DNA of 46,575 nucleotides, taken from contig NZ_JACJTR010000044.1 in assembly GCF_014698795.1 (NCBI RefSeq), forward strand, positions 1 through 46,575. The letters run 5' to 3'. This stretch comes from Nostoc sp. FACHB-892. GTDB taxonomy: Bacteria; Cyanobacteriota; Cyanobacteriia; Cyanobacteriales; Nostocaceae. Position numbers and translations under genes: made by a program. Under the pieces are notes generated by a model, which did not search any database, was not told the origin of the DNA, and saw only the letters and a program-made list of their open reading frames with translations. How positions within the stretch are numbered: the stretch's first letter is position 1; every line of letters begins with the position of its first letter. Of the stretch, positions 25,157 to 34,500 are shown one piece after another.

Positions 25157-26272
25157 TTAGGCTCCCTCTGCAATTTGAGTTAATAGTTTCAACCCCAAGG
25201 CATTGATGAATTGGGGATTATTCAAGACCACAAAACCTAAATCGGCTAGGTTCTGATCCACCACTGGCAAGGAAACACCCCCACCCCAGGCGACAAGGTA
25301 TTTAGCGCGGTCTAGATAATTACCAGCAGTCACAAAGTTGGCGAATTTCTCAATCCTGGTACTCCACCACTGATCTAGACATTGGCTGTACTCGGTTTCA
25401 AACTTCTTACCTGTCAGGTGGTTGCCTCCATAAGTGAAAGTGGCTTCAATAATCCCTTGGTTCACCAAACTGGGCGAGTGCTTCACATCCTTGGACAGCA
25501 GACTTACTCGGTCGTTTCGTTTGTCGAGCGTTTCTGCAATCATGCTGTGCAGTTCACCGGCTCCACCTTCAATCAGGTGACGGTCAATCACTGCACCACT
25601 GCCGTTGAACACGGTAATCAACCAAGTTGATGAACCGATATCGAGTGCGATCGCTAATTCTGAGGGGTCAAGTACCAGGGATGCTTCACCAAATAAGCAG
25701 TGGGCAATGCTTCCAAATCCTTCGGGATAAATGCCTGTGACAACAATCTCAACTGTCTTGGTGACAATGGAACGAGTTACAGGATGCAGATGCTCAAAGG
25801 TGTGAGTCCCTTCAACCCTGCGTTTAATCTCTTGGCCCCAGCGTTCGGGGTTATGGTTGCTCAAACTAATTTCTAGCTTGACTCCATCGGGAATATTCAA
25901 AACTGATAAGTCTGCAAGAATGCTTTCTAGTGCCAGTTCTGCTTTTTTGGCTTTGTCCTCGTGCAGCAAGGTATGGTCACTTTGAGCTAGAGCCGCACTG
26001 CCCCAAAAGAATTGAACATCTTTTAAGTCCAGCCGCGTTCCTTCTACATACCGCACCCAGCAGCCATCTTTTGAGATGGTTTCGTGGTGCATGATGTTGC
26101 GATTGCGAACAAGTGAGTATGTGGCTGGCATCATGATAGAAAAATCACCGATGATTGCCTTGCCATACCCTGCACCTGAGTCTTTTCCGGCGATAAGGTC
26201 AGTTAGCCCTGATTTGGCTAACAACTCCGCTTGGACGAGCCAGTTTTTGGCATTGGTGTATGTGGTTGTCAT
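25157..26272 (-). CDS. Actin-like ATPase (ParM/Alp type), second in the window
   Basis: 371 residues from ATG 26272; an upstream start at 26371 would add 33 residues of doubtful value. Actin-fold motifs: phosphate-1 LIAGKDSGAGYGKAII (about 27-41), phosphate-2 ELAIALDIGSSTWLITVF near residue 210, and an adenosine-type YLVAWGGGVSLP near 330. The N-terminal extension before phosphate-1 is longer than in ParM. It is clearly different from the 45400 protein. Family members polymerise with ATP and move plasmids or organise DNA. It heads an operon ending in a membrane-anchored DNA-pump ATPase. Confidence 0.82.
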   Translation of the reverse strand: MTTTYTNAKNWLVQAELLAKSGLTDLIAGKDSGAGYGKAIIGDFSIMMPATYSLVRNRNIMHHETISKDGCWVRYVEGTRLDLKDVQFFWGSAALAQSDHTLLHEDKAKKAELALESILADLSVLNIPDGVKLEISLSNHNPERWGQEIKRRVEGTHTFEHLHPVTRSIVTKTVEIVVTGIYPEGFGSIAHCLFGEASLVLDPSELAIALDIGSSTWLITVFNGSGAVIDRHLIEGGAGELHSMIAETLDKRNDRVSLLSKDVKHSPSLVNQGIIEATFTYGGNHLTGKKFETEYSQCLDQWWSTRIEKFANFVTAGNYLDRAKYLVAWGGGVSLPVVDQNLADLGFVVLNNPQFINALGLKLLTQIAEGA

Positions 26273-26446
26273 GGTTCTGTTGTTTGTTAAAGTCTTGTTT
26301 TTTCTGGCTTGGCGTTGATTTTTAGGCAAATCACTATAAATCCAAATATCCAGTTTGGGGCTTGCCATCACTTCGCTTTCCGGCTTCTATCACCTCTGTT
26401 CTGCGTCGTTTTTTGGCTTGCTAATGTTATGTTAACGCAATATTGT

Positions 26447-26493
26447 GCTGTTGCAACAGCGTGTTAAATGATGTTTTGTTATTGCAACAGTAA
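26447..26493. promoter_or_regulatory. TGTTGCAACA palindromes upstream of RHH gene and actin-like operon
   Basis: GCTGTTGCAACAGC (26447-26460) is a perfect 14-base palindrome. A second, partly degenerate copy ATTGCAACAG lies at 26481-26490. They sit between the divergent actin-like operon and the small RHH gene and are likely operators for the RHH protein. Confidence 0.7.
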
Positions 26494-26511
26494 AATGAAG
26501 CAATAAATCTT

Positions 26512-26691
26512 ATGAGTAATGGCATGGGGAGACGTAATAATCCAGACTATTCACAAATAACCGCTTTAATATCAAAAGATATAGCTAAAAAGTTTCGCCT
26601 CTACTGCACGGATCAGGAAATTCAGATTACAGACGCGGTTGAAGAAGCAATTAAAGAGTATCTGAGTAAAAGAGGTGTCTCACTAACTTGA
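26512..26691 (+). CDS. Ribbon-helix-helix-like DNA-binding protein (59 residues)
   Basis: 59 codons, MSNGMGRRNNPDYSQITALI onwards, ending LSKRGVSLT. The pattern fits the CopG/Arc fold: a beta segment (YSQITALISKD), then helix A (IAKKFRLYC), a turn (TDQEIQIT) and helix B (DAVEEAIKEYLSKR). It lies divergently from the actin-like operon and is bracketed by TGTTGCAACA palindromes (26447-26460 and 26691-26702). It probably represses both itself and the operon, and may be the true DNA adaptor of the second segregation system. Confidence 0.75.
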   Translation: MSNGMGRRNNPDYSQITALISKDIAKKFRLYCTDQEIQITDAVEEAIKEYLSKRGVSLT

Positions 26692-26702
26692 TGTTGCAAC
26701 AT
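26691..26702. promoter_or_regulatory. TGTTGCAACA palindrome downstream of RHH gene
   Basis: ATGTTGCAACAT is a perfect 12-base palindrome overlapping the RHH stop codon. It is the third copy of the element and could be an operator for the next gene or part of a centromere. Confidence 0.65.
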
Positions 26703-26852
26703 TGCGCTAAAATCGCTGTGAAGCTGAAAAGCGATCGCAGAACATAAACAGACTAATCAAAACAAACCAGTATGACGATGACTATATAAAACGTTTGATA
26801 CTGCCTGCACTGGATAAAGAGTCTAACAAATGGCTATTAGTTCAGAAATGCA

Positions 26853-27638
26853 GTGTCAAGCATTAGTATCAGTACAGCCCGTATTAATTTCACATCATTA
26901 ATTTTGATGCTGCCAATGTTAGCCGTGAAAGACCCACAAAGCGATTTTCAACTCCCCCTGCATAACGAAGCAGCATTAAAGTGGATTAGGGAGACGAAAA
27001 ATTACTACTCCACTGTTGCTCTAGCAGTTGGTGGTACTGCGCTGGTATCTGGCAGCTTCATTAATCCGGCTGCCTGGGCTGCTTTTGCATTGGCTTACAA
27101 ACCGTTGGTGATCATTCAAAAACTTGCACGGTTGGAAAAATTAACCGACCTACTTTTACAAGAGTTTAAAAGCCAGGGGATAGAAATCTTTCCATTTCCG
27201 GGAGGAGAGAAAAACCCTATTGACTTGTTTATTAGATTTCCACGAACAACTCACCTGTTTATCTCCATTCGTTCGATAGGAGATAGGGAGGTAGTCTACA
27301 ACGAAGCCAGGGAAGCTTTACAACTCAGAAAGAAGGATAAGAATGGTTTGACAACCTGGAAACCTTGTCCACTACTTGAGTTGGCTGATTACGAAAAGTG
27401 GCTTAACAAAAACAGAGACTTGTTCGCAATGTCTTCTCGTGAAGCTACAAAAACGCCAACAGCAAAAGTTTTAGCCCTATGGCCTCCTACTAGAGCGGCT
27501 TCAAATCTCAATGAACATTTATATTCGTCCGTGGGAAGTATGAGAATTCTGGCTCTTAGGAGAAAAGGTACTATGTTTGTGATTCAAGAGGGGGAGGTAA
27601 TCGAGTTTGTTAGGGCTTGGTTAGCCCAATACAAATAG
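26853..27638 (+). CDS. Unknown protein with hydrophobic N-terminal half
   Basis: A 261-residue protein; GTG at 26853 is the given start, and an ATG 18 codons later is possible. Hydrophobic segments at about 12-26 (FTSLILMLPMLAV) and 53-85 (TVALAVGGTALVSGSFINPAAWAAFALAY) suggest membrane contact. Downstream, residues 110-150 contain PIDLFIRFPRTTHLFISIRS followed by GDREVVYNEAREAL, which recalls restriction-endonuclease-like beta strands, but no complete catalytic motif can be asserted. It is followed by a terminator and stands alone. Family not recognised. Confidence 0.65.
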   Translation: MSSISISTARINFTSLILMLPMLAVKDPQSDFQLPLHNEAALKWIRETKNYYSTVALAVGGTALVSGSFINPAAWAAFALAYKPLVIIQKLARLEKLTDLLLQEFKSQGIEIFPFPGGEKNPIDLFIRFPRTTHLFISIRSIGDREVVYNEAREALQLRKKDKNGLTTWKPCPLLELADYEKWLNKNRDLFAMSSREATKTPTAKVLALWPPTRAASNLNEHLYSSVGSMRILALRRKGTMFVIQEGEVIEFVRAWLAQYK

Positions 27639-27649
27639 GCTAAAAGTTG

Positions 27650-27690
27650 AAAACCCCTTCGTCCAGTGTGGACAACGGGGCTTTCAAAAT
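27650..27690 (+). terminator. Terminator after the 261-residue protein gene
   Basis: CCCC at 27653 pairs with GGGG near 27677, around an inner stem GTCCA-GTG-TGGAC, then TTTC. It is an imperfect hairpin but well placed. Confidence 0.55.
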
Positions 27691-27915
27691 TAATTCCATT
27701 GGAATTGGGGATTGGGTTTCGCAGCCTAATTAGTATCCCTAATAGTAATTTTATCTTACACGATCAGGTGTAAAGCCAATGTAATACTGGCTCACCAGAT
27801 GTAAAGAGTGTTTCAAGAATTTTAGCAAAGCGTGATTTTTGAACGTTTGTACTAGAAAATTACTGCCACGGGATAGCTCCAATTCCTCCAACACACATAA
27901 TGGAGGATTTGTAAA

Positions 27916-28155
27916 GTGTCAAAAAAACAGCTATTTCATACTGATACTACCAGCAAGCTGCTATTCGCAACTATTGCTAACGCTTGCTCCCACTGCGGTA
28001 AACCAGACTGGTGCTACTCAATAGAAGAATTTACAGTCTGCGATCGCGATCGCTTTCATCAGCCTAACTATGCACTGGCTCAACCGAAACAATCGCCAAC
28101 TTATGTATTAAGCAATTGTCAAAAATTAAATAATGTTCAAGGAGGTATCGCGTAA
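27916..28155 (+). CDS. Small cysteine-rich protein coupled to the replication primase
   Basis: A 79-residue protein from GTG 27916, supported by GGAGG at 27902-27906. CSHCGKPDWCYSIEEFTVCD (about residues 24-43) supplies four cysteines for a small zinc site. The stop TAA overlaps the ATG of the large primase-helicase (TAATG), so translation is coupled. It may load or regulate the primase at the origin. Confidence 0.75.
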   Translation: MSKKQLFHTDTTSKLLFATIANACSHCGKPDWCYSIEEFTVCDRDRFHQPNYALAQPKQSPTYVLSNCQKLNNVQGGIA

Positions 28156-31100
28156 TGGTTGCACAATTCCCCAATCAACAGGCGTTCTCCTCCTTCGACA
28201 TCCGAAATTTTCAAGATCAGCTCTCACCGTCCAAAGCTAAAAATAAGTTTATTTGTCCAGTTTGTGGCGGGAATGACTTATCTATTGTCCCAGAAACCGG
28301 GAAGTACAGATGCTTCAATAATTGTGAGTGTAAGGACATCAGAGAGGCGATTAAACCCTGGGCTGAAGTGGTGGCAGAAAGGGCAGGGGCTAATTACACT
28401 CCATCCCTAAACCGTTTGGCAGCAAAGCCCAAGAGAATCTTGCCCAAAAGTGCGCCAATTCCAGATGGTGAATTAGCACTGGTGATGTTGACCGAGCCTG
28501 TAACAGATATTCCCCAACCTCAAAAGTTAACGAGTAGACCACCAAAAGATGTTGAGGGCAGTGCCACCGAAACAATTTATCCTTACTCAGAGTCGCAATG
28601 GATAGTTCGCTACCAGTGGCTAGATGCCAACAAGGAGAAAGGTTACAGCAAGACCTTTCGGCAATGGCATAGGCTTGCAGATGGCACACCCCAAATGAAA
28701 AAAGGCGATTTTCCTTGGGGAGCATATCGCATTGATGAAGCGATCGCTGCTGCTAAATCTGTGACGGGAACCCCGGCGCTACTCCAGCATGAAGGTGAGG
28801 GATGCGTAGAAGTTGGTCGGGAGCATGGTCTTGCTGGGATTACGTTTCAAGGCAGTGCATGGGATAAGAAAACAATCACACCCCAATACCAACTTATCAA
28901 AGATTCAGGTATAGGATTAATCGTTTTTCTGCATGACCCCGATGACACTGGCTTGAAAAAACTCCAGACGTGTTCTGAATGTGCTGCCGAAGTAGGAATT
29001 GCATTTATTGGAATTAGCCCCAATAGCATCTGCCCCGATTTACCATATAAATCAAGCGACATTAAAGAAATTTTGGGGCAAATGGAAGTACCAGAGTTTA
29101 TCCGCAAGCTAGAGCAGGAGATCCACGCAGCTGTGGCGCAGCGATCGCTTGAGTTGGCAGAATCTGAAACTATTGAAAAAGAAGTTACGGATTTATCTAA
29201 TTTCAGTATAGATATTGACCCAGCAGACCCGGAGGCATTCTACAAATCCGTCTGCCAATCCATGAATTTACCCTACTCTAACTGCGTAACGGCGGGTACT
29301 TTTGATGGCTGGGCTTACCGAAAAATCTTTCCTCAAACTGAATGGATGGTACTGAATTCATCCTTTTACAAGTGGTCACAAGAGAATAACCAATGGCAAC
29401 ACCAAGATGATAATAAAGCTTACAAGCTCCTTGCTGACGCTGGAGAATCCGCTTACAAGCTCTCTTACACAAAAACATTTGGTTGGAGAATAACCAAGCC
29501 TTACGAAACTAACGCACACAAGGAATCTGCCTTTAAATATTGCCGCAGTCGCTTAGAACCAGCAGAACCACTGCCAACCAATACTCATTTATTAGGGTTT
29601 AACAATTGTGTTGTTGATTTGCGAACTGGCGAACAAATGCCTCATCGCAAAGATTTTTACCTCACTAATATCATTCCCCACGATTATGAAGCCAACAAAC
29701 CATGCCCAGAAGTTTTTCTCAAATTTCTAAATGAGAGCTTTGGGTCAGAATTGGTTGAAGTGATTCGGGCATTCACAAGTATGTTTTTAGACCCAACTGC
29801 CCCTTATGGTCGGTTTCCCCACTTAATTGGCTTAAGTGGTGGGGGCAAGGGGACGCTAGGACGGTTTTGGAGTAGTTTATTTGGCGAATCCGGCTCTAGT
29901 AGCGCTTCACACTTTGCGGATATTTCTACACCTGAAGGACGGCATCAATATTTAAGTGGAAAGCGGATATTTGGATTCCCTGATGTAGGAGGTTATGCCG
30001 AAGGAGTCCGAGCTTTTTACGAATTAGTTGACAATGGGGCAATGAGCGGACGCGCTTTATTCAATCCAGTGGCTTATTCAATCCAGTGGTACATTCGGTT
30101 TTGGGTTGCCTCTGTAAGTCATCTACAGATCGAAAATGCTGGCGACGGCTGGATGCGTCGAGCTTACCCAATCCCAGTAAAAAACCGAGATATAAGCCCT
30201 GACCCAGACTTGTGGCTGAAGCTACAAGAGGTGAAGTCGGACATAATCTCTTGGGCTTTAGCAATGCCACGAGCAGAACGCGATCGCATTTTGTTATCGC
30301 CACCAAGTTCGGATCGGGCAAAGAATTTGGCACTAGAGGCATCTTTGTACGGGGACTCGACCAAATCCTTTGTAGACTTGTGCTTACGCCCCTCATCGTC
30401 CGCAACATTTATCCCACAAAGTCGTTTACACAGTTGGTATGTACTTTACTGCCGGGAACATGGTTATGCTCCTTTGGGGATGTCCAAATTTATTAGCCAT
30501 TTAAAAACAGTCTTGCCCCAAAACTTCAAGGAACGTAGCTGGACACCCACGGTCAACGGAAAGCGTGAAAGAATTCAGTCCCACTTTGCATTCATTGAAC
30601 CACTGGCTGGGGTCTTTGAGATGAAAGTACCGGAGGGGCCACCGGATGGTTCACAATCCAGGGCGGAATTTTGGTATTGCTTTAAAGATAAATGCCTTGA
30701 AGGGGGAATAGAAGAATTCGAGGAGTTTTTTCACCCTACCAAAACGCCAGAACCCTTACACAGCAGGACTGTCCACCCTGTCCACCCACTAAATACCCTT
30801 CGATTTGACCCTGGACAGCCTGAAAGCCTTACACAGCAGGACTGTCCACCCTGTCCAATTGTCCCCCCCCAAGAATTAGCATTGCAAAAAAAAGATGAGT
30901 TAAATTCTGATTGTGGAGTTAATCAATTTGTCAATTTAACTGATAACCCTTCAGTCCCCCTAGACTTGGTGGACAACGTGGACAGCCTTACTGTGACTGG
31001 GTTTGAGCCTGTCCAACAAGTTAATCTTGCCGAAAACTCCTTGGACAGCCTGGACACCCCTGCTGTAGCTGGGTTTTCTCCTCGACAAGATGGTGAATTG

Positions 31101-31322
31101 ATAAATACACGAGAAAGCGAATTATCTCGCCCGGAATTGAAGAGGGGGGATAAAATTGAGTTTTTCAACGACAGTGTTCGCAAGTGGCAAGTCGGAATCA
31201 TTAAGAGCGTTCAACTAATGGAAACATATTTTTGTAGCGCAACAATTGATTATCGAGGCTTTAACGGTCAATTATGCTCCATAGAAATTTTTAGGAATGA
31301 TTGGATAAAATTTCTGCATTAG
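28155..31322 (+). CDS. Primase / superfamily 3 helicase, probable replication protein
   Basis: A 1055-residue modular protein. The N-terminal zinc motif uses Cys34, Cys37, Cys53 and Cys57/59 (CPVCG...CFNNCEC). A Toprim-like region around 200-290 holds LLQHEGEGCVEVG and IVFLHDPDDTGLKKL. The helicase core has Walker A GLSGGGKGTLGRF at about 559-571 and downstream FGFPDVGGYAEGVRAF, as in P4-type/D5 phage and plasmid primase-helicases. A linker (about 880-1000) repeats P/D/S motifs such as QQDCPPCP. A C-terminal beta-rich domain (about 1003-1055, KRGDKIEFFNDSVRKWQVG) resembles small SH3/Tudor-like folds. With no other Rep gene visible, this is the best replication initiator candidate. Confidence 0.88.
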   Translation: MVAQFPNQQAFSSFDIRNFQDQLSPSKAKNKFICPVCGGNDLSIVPETGKYRCFNNCECKDIREAIKPWAEVVAERAGANYTPSLNRLAAKPKRILPKSAPIPDGELALVMLTEPVTDIPQPQKLTSRPPKDVEGSATETIYPYSESQWIVRYQWLDANKEKGYSKTFRQWHRLADGTPQMKKGDFPWGAYRIDEAIAAAKSVTGTPALLQHEGEGCVEVGREHGLAGITFQGSAWDKKTITPQYQLIKDSGIGLIVFLHDPDDTGLKKLQTCSECAAEVGIAFIGISPNSICPDLPYKSSDIKEILGQMEVPEFIRKLEQEIHAAVAQRSLELAESETIEKEVTDLSNFSIDIDPADPEAFYKSVCQSMNLPYSNCVTAGTFDGWAYRKIFPQTEWMVLNSSFYKWSQENNQWQHQDDNKAYKLLADAGESAYKLSYTKTFGWRITKPYETNAHKESAFKYCRSRLEPAEPLPTNTHLLGFNNCVVDLRTGEQMPHRKDFYLTNIIPHDYEANKPCPEVFLKFLNESFGSELVEVIRAFTSMFLDPTAPYGRFPHLIGLSGGGKGTLGRFWSSLFGESGSSSASHFADISTPEGRHQYLSGKRIFGFPDVGGYAEGVRAFYELVDNGAMSGRALFNPVAYSIQWYIRFWVASVSHLQIENAGDGWMRRAYPIPVKNRDISPDPDLWLKLQEVKSDIISWALAMPRAERDRILLSPPSSDRAKNLALEASLYGDSTKSFVDLCLRPSSSATFIPQSRLHSWYVLYCREHGYAPLGMSKFISHLKTVLPQNFKERSWTPTVNGKRERIQSHFAFIEPLAGVFEMKVPEGPPDGSQSRAEFWYCFKDKCLEGGIEEFEEFFHPTKTPEPLHSRTVHPVHPLNTLRFDPGQPESLTQQDCPPCPIVPPQELALQKKDELNSDCGVNQFVNLTDNPSVPLDLVDNVDSLTVTGFEPVQQVNLAENSLDSLDTPAVAGFSPRQDGELINTRESELSRPELKRGDKIEFFNDSVRKWQVGIIKSVQLMETYFCSATIDYRGFNGQLCSIEIFRNDWIKFLH

Positions 31323-31531
31323 GGCGTTAGAAAAATCTCCCCAAGGTGTATGCCAACAAGTAGCTCGGCAAAAGCCAGTGAAGCTAGGTGAAATCAAAGA
31401 TAATAAAGTTATTATCTCAGGGCTGCTCAATCTCAGGGATGGTGTTGCGAAGGCTCCAGAATCTTAATAATGGATGCAAAATTGTGGTATGTTCCTGCCA
31501 GCATACTACCAAATACCTACCACCAATCCCC

Positions 31532-34500
31532 ATGTTTGTTGATTTCTTTATTAAGCGACCTGTATTTGCAAGTGTTTGCTCCATCATCATTTTGTTGGTA
31601 GGAGCCATTAGTATCCCGACACTAGCCACAGATCAATATCCAGAGATCAGCCCGACTCAAATTAACGTTACTGCTAACTATGTCGGTGCTAATGCTGAAG
31701 TTGTAGAAAATACCGTCACGACTATCTTAGAGCGGCAGATTAATGGCGTTGAAGGCATGAAATACATGACTTCAAATAGTAGCAACAATGGCAATAGTAC
31801 GATTACAGTTACATTTGACGCATCGCGCAATAAAGATATTGCAGCAGTCGATGTGCAAAATCGTGTGTCAATCGCCCAACCGCTCTTACCAGAAGTTGTG
31901 CAGCAAACTGGAGTCACTGTCACTAAACAGTCTAATAACATTCTCTTAGCGATCGGGCTGTACTCCGATAATAAAGAATACGACAACGTTTTTTTAAGTA
32001 ATTATGCTGACCTCTACATAGTAGATGCCCTCAAAAGAATCAAAGGAGTGGGTGAGGTGCAGATTTTTGGTGAACGCCGCTATGCGATGCGCTTGTGGCT
32101 CAACCCCAGTAGCCTTGCTAGTCGTAACCTCACCCCCCAAGATGTGATCGATGCACTCAATGAGCAAAACTTACAGGTGGGGGCTGGGCAAATTGGGCAG
32201 CAGCCAACATTACCAGATCAGATGTATCAAATCGATTTGCAAGCTATTGGCAGACTAAGTGGGGCAACAGAATTTGCCGACATGGTGATCAAGACATCTG
32301 AGAATGGCACGCTGGTAAAGTTGAAAGATGTGGGTCGGGCGGAATTGGGAGCAGAAAATTACAGTACTTTTCTGCGATTTAGAGGCAACGAAGGTGTGGG
32401 ACTAGGGATATTTCCCAGTCCTGGGAGTAACGCTTTAGACGTTGCTAGGGCAGTTAAAAGCGAAATGCTGCGGCTGGAGCAAAGTTTTCCCCCAGGACTG
32501 AAATATCAGGTGGCGTTTGATACAACACTTTTTGTGGAAGCGTCGCTAGCAGAAGTAGTTAAAACGTTAATAGAAGCGATCGCTCTGGTCGTTTTAGTAA
32601 TTTATATCTTCTTGCAGGACTGGCGGACTACGCTGATTCCGGTGGTTGTCGTTCCCCTAACCTTGATTGGTACTTTTGCCTTTATCAAGGTTTTTGGATT
32701 TTCGATCAACACCCTGACCATGTTTGGTTTAACTTTGGCAACGGGATTAGTGGTTGATGACGCAATTGTGATTGTAGAGAATATCTCTCGCTTAATTGAA
32801 AATGAGGAGATGTCGCCCCGCGAAGCGGCCTCTGAGTCAATGCGGGAGCTGTTTGGGGCAGTGATTGCAACTTCCCTAGTGATAATGGCTGTATTTGTAC
32901 CCGTGGCATTCTTCCCAGGAGCTACGGGACAGATATATAAGCAATTTGCGCTGACGATCGCTTTTTCAATGGCGATTTCTACCTTTCTGGCCATTACCTT
33001 AACTCCTTCCCTCTCAGCCTTGCTACTGCGTCCAGGGCAAAGACCAGGCGGTTGGTTAGGCTGGATTTTTGAGCGGGTTAACAGGTTTATTGATTGGACA
33101 CGCAGACAGTATGAGGAAATACTCAAGCGCTTGACACGGGTGAAAGCGATCGTAGTGGGAATATTTATATTGTCTTTGGGGGTGACGGGTTGGCTTTACA
33201 TCAGCATACCTACAGCGTTTATCCCTGATGACGACCAAGGTTATTTCATCACCATTATCCAAGGGCCAGAGGGAGTTTCACTCAACTACACCAGCAAAGT
33301 GATGGCTCAGGTAGAAAAAGAAATCCTCAAATTGCCGGAAGTCACAGGTACTTTCGCCATCGGTGGCTTTGGTTTTAGCGGTAACTCTGCCAATAGTGGT
33401 GCGATATTTTCCACTCTTGAGCCTTGGGAAAAGCGTCACGAACCGGGACAGTCAGCACAAGCAATCATTGGTAAGTTGGCTGGAGTGTTTGGGGCAATTC
33501 CCGAAGCAAGAATTTTCCCGGTGAATCCACCATCTATTCAGGGTTTAGGCAGTTTCGGCGGTTTCCAGTTTGAGCTACAAGACAGAACAGGGAACAGTGG
33601 TTTGAATAACTTAGTGCAAGTTATGGGTCAGCTACTCCAACGCGGTAATCAGACGCCAGGATTGCAAGCTGTGTTTAGCACTTTTAGCGCAAATACACCG
33701 CAGATGTTAATTGAAGTAGACCGTAACAAAGCTAAATCCCTGCAAGTTGGAGTAAACGATATCTTTAATACCCTACAGTCTTACTTGGGTTCGCGGTATG
33801 TCAACGACTTTAATTTGCTACAACGGACTTATCGGGTGTATGTTCAAGCAGACGCTCAGTTTCGCTCTAACCCTGCGGATATTGGTAAATTATACGTGCG
33901 TTCTGCTAATAATCAGATGATTGCCCTGAGCAATCTCGTGAAAATTACTTCTGCCACCGGAGCGCAAACGATCAATCATTACAACTTGTTCCGCTCCATT
34001 GAAATCAACGGTTCCGCCGCTCCTGGTTATAGTTCCGGTGAAGCAACAGTAGCTATGGAACAACTAGCAAAGCAAGTTTTGCCAGCAAGTATGGGCTATG
34101 AATGGTCGGGGATCGTTGCTGAAGAAAAACAGTCTGGCGGTCTAGCGCCCCTGATTTTTGGATTGGGGCTTGTCTTTGTCTTTTTGGTGCTGGCTGCTCA
34201 GTATGAGAACTATGTAGACCCACTGATTATTATGCTGTCAGTTCCCCTAGCTATTTTGGGGGCTTTGTCCGCGCAGATGTTGCGGGGTTTAGCTAACGAT
34301 GTATTTTGCCAGGTTGGTTTAGTAATGTTGATTGGTCTGGCAAGTAAAAATGCCATTCTGATTGTGGAATTTGCCAACCAACTGCAAGAGCGGGGTCTTT
34401 CAATTACCAAAGCAGCAGTGCAAGCATCACAAGAACGTTTACGACCTATCTTAATGACTTCCTTCGCCTTTATCTTGGGCATTTGGCCATTGGTAAATCC

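Noticed and set aside
26273..26371. 33-residue extension of the second actin-like ATPase
   Set aside because: Basic, low-quality sequence (KNQRQARKNKTLTNN) without a ribosome site; the internal ATG gives a normal family start, though this is not certain.
31388..31531. 48-codon N-terminal extension of the RND pump
   Set aside because: RND proteins of this family start at MFVDFFIKRP; the upstream text lacks signal-like or conserved character.
32602..33126. 174-residue minus-strand ORF inside the RND gene
   Set aside because: A shadow frame opposite conserved transmembrane coding sequence.
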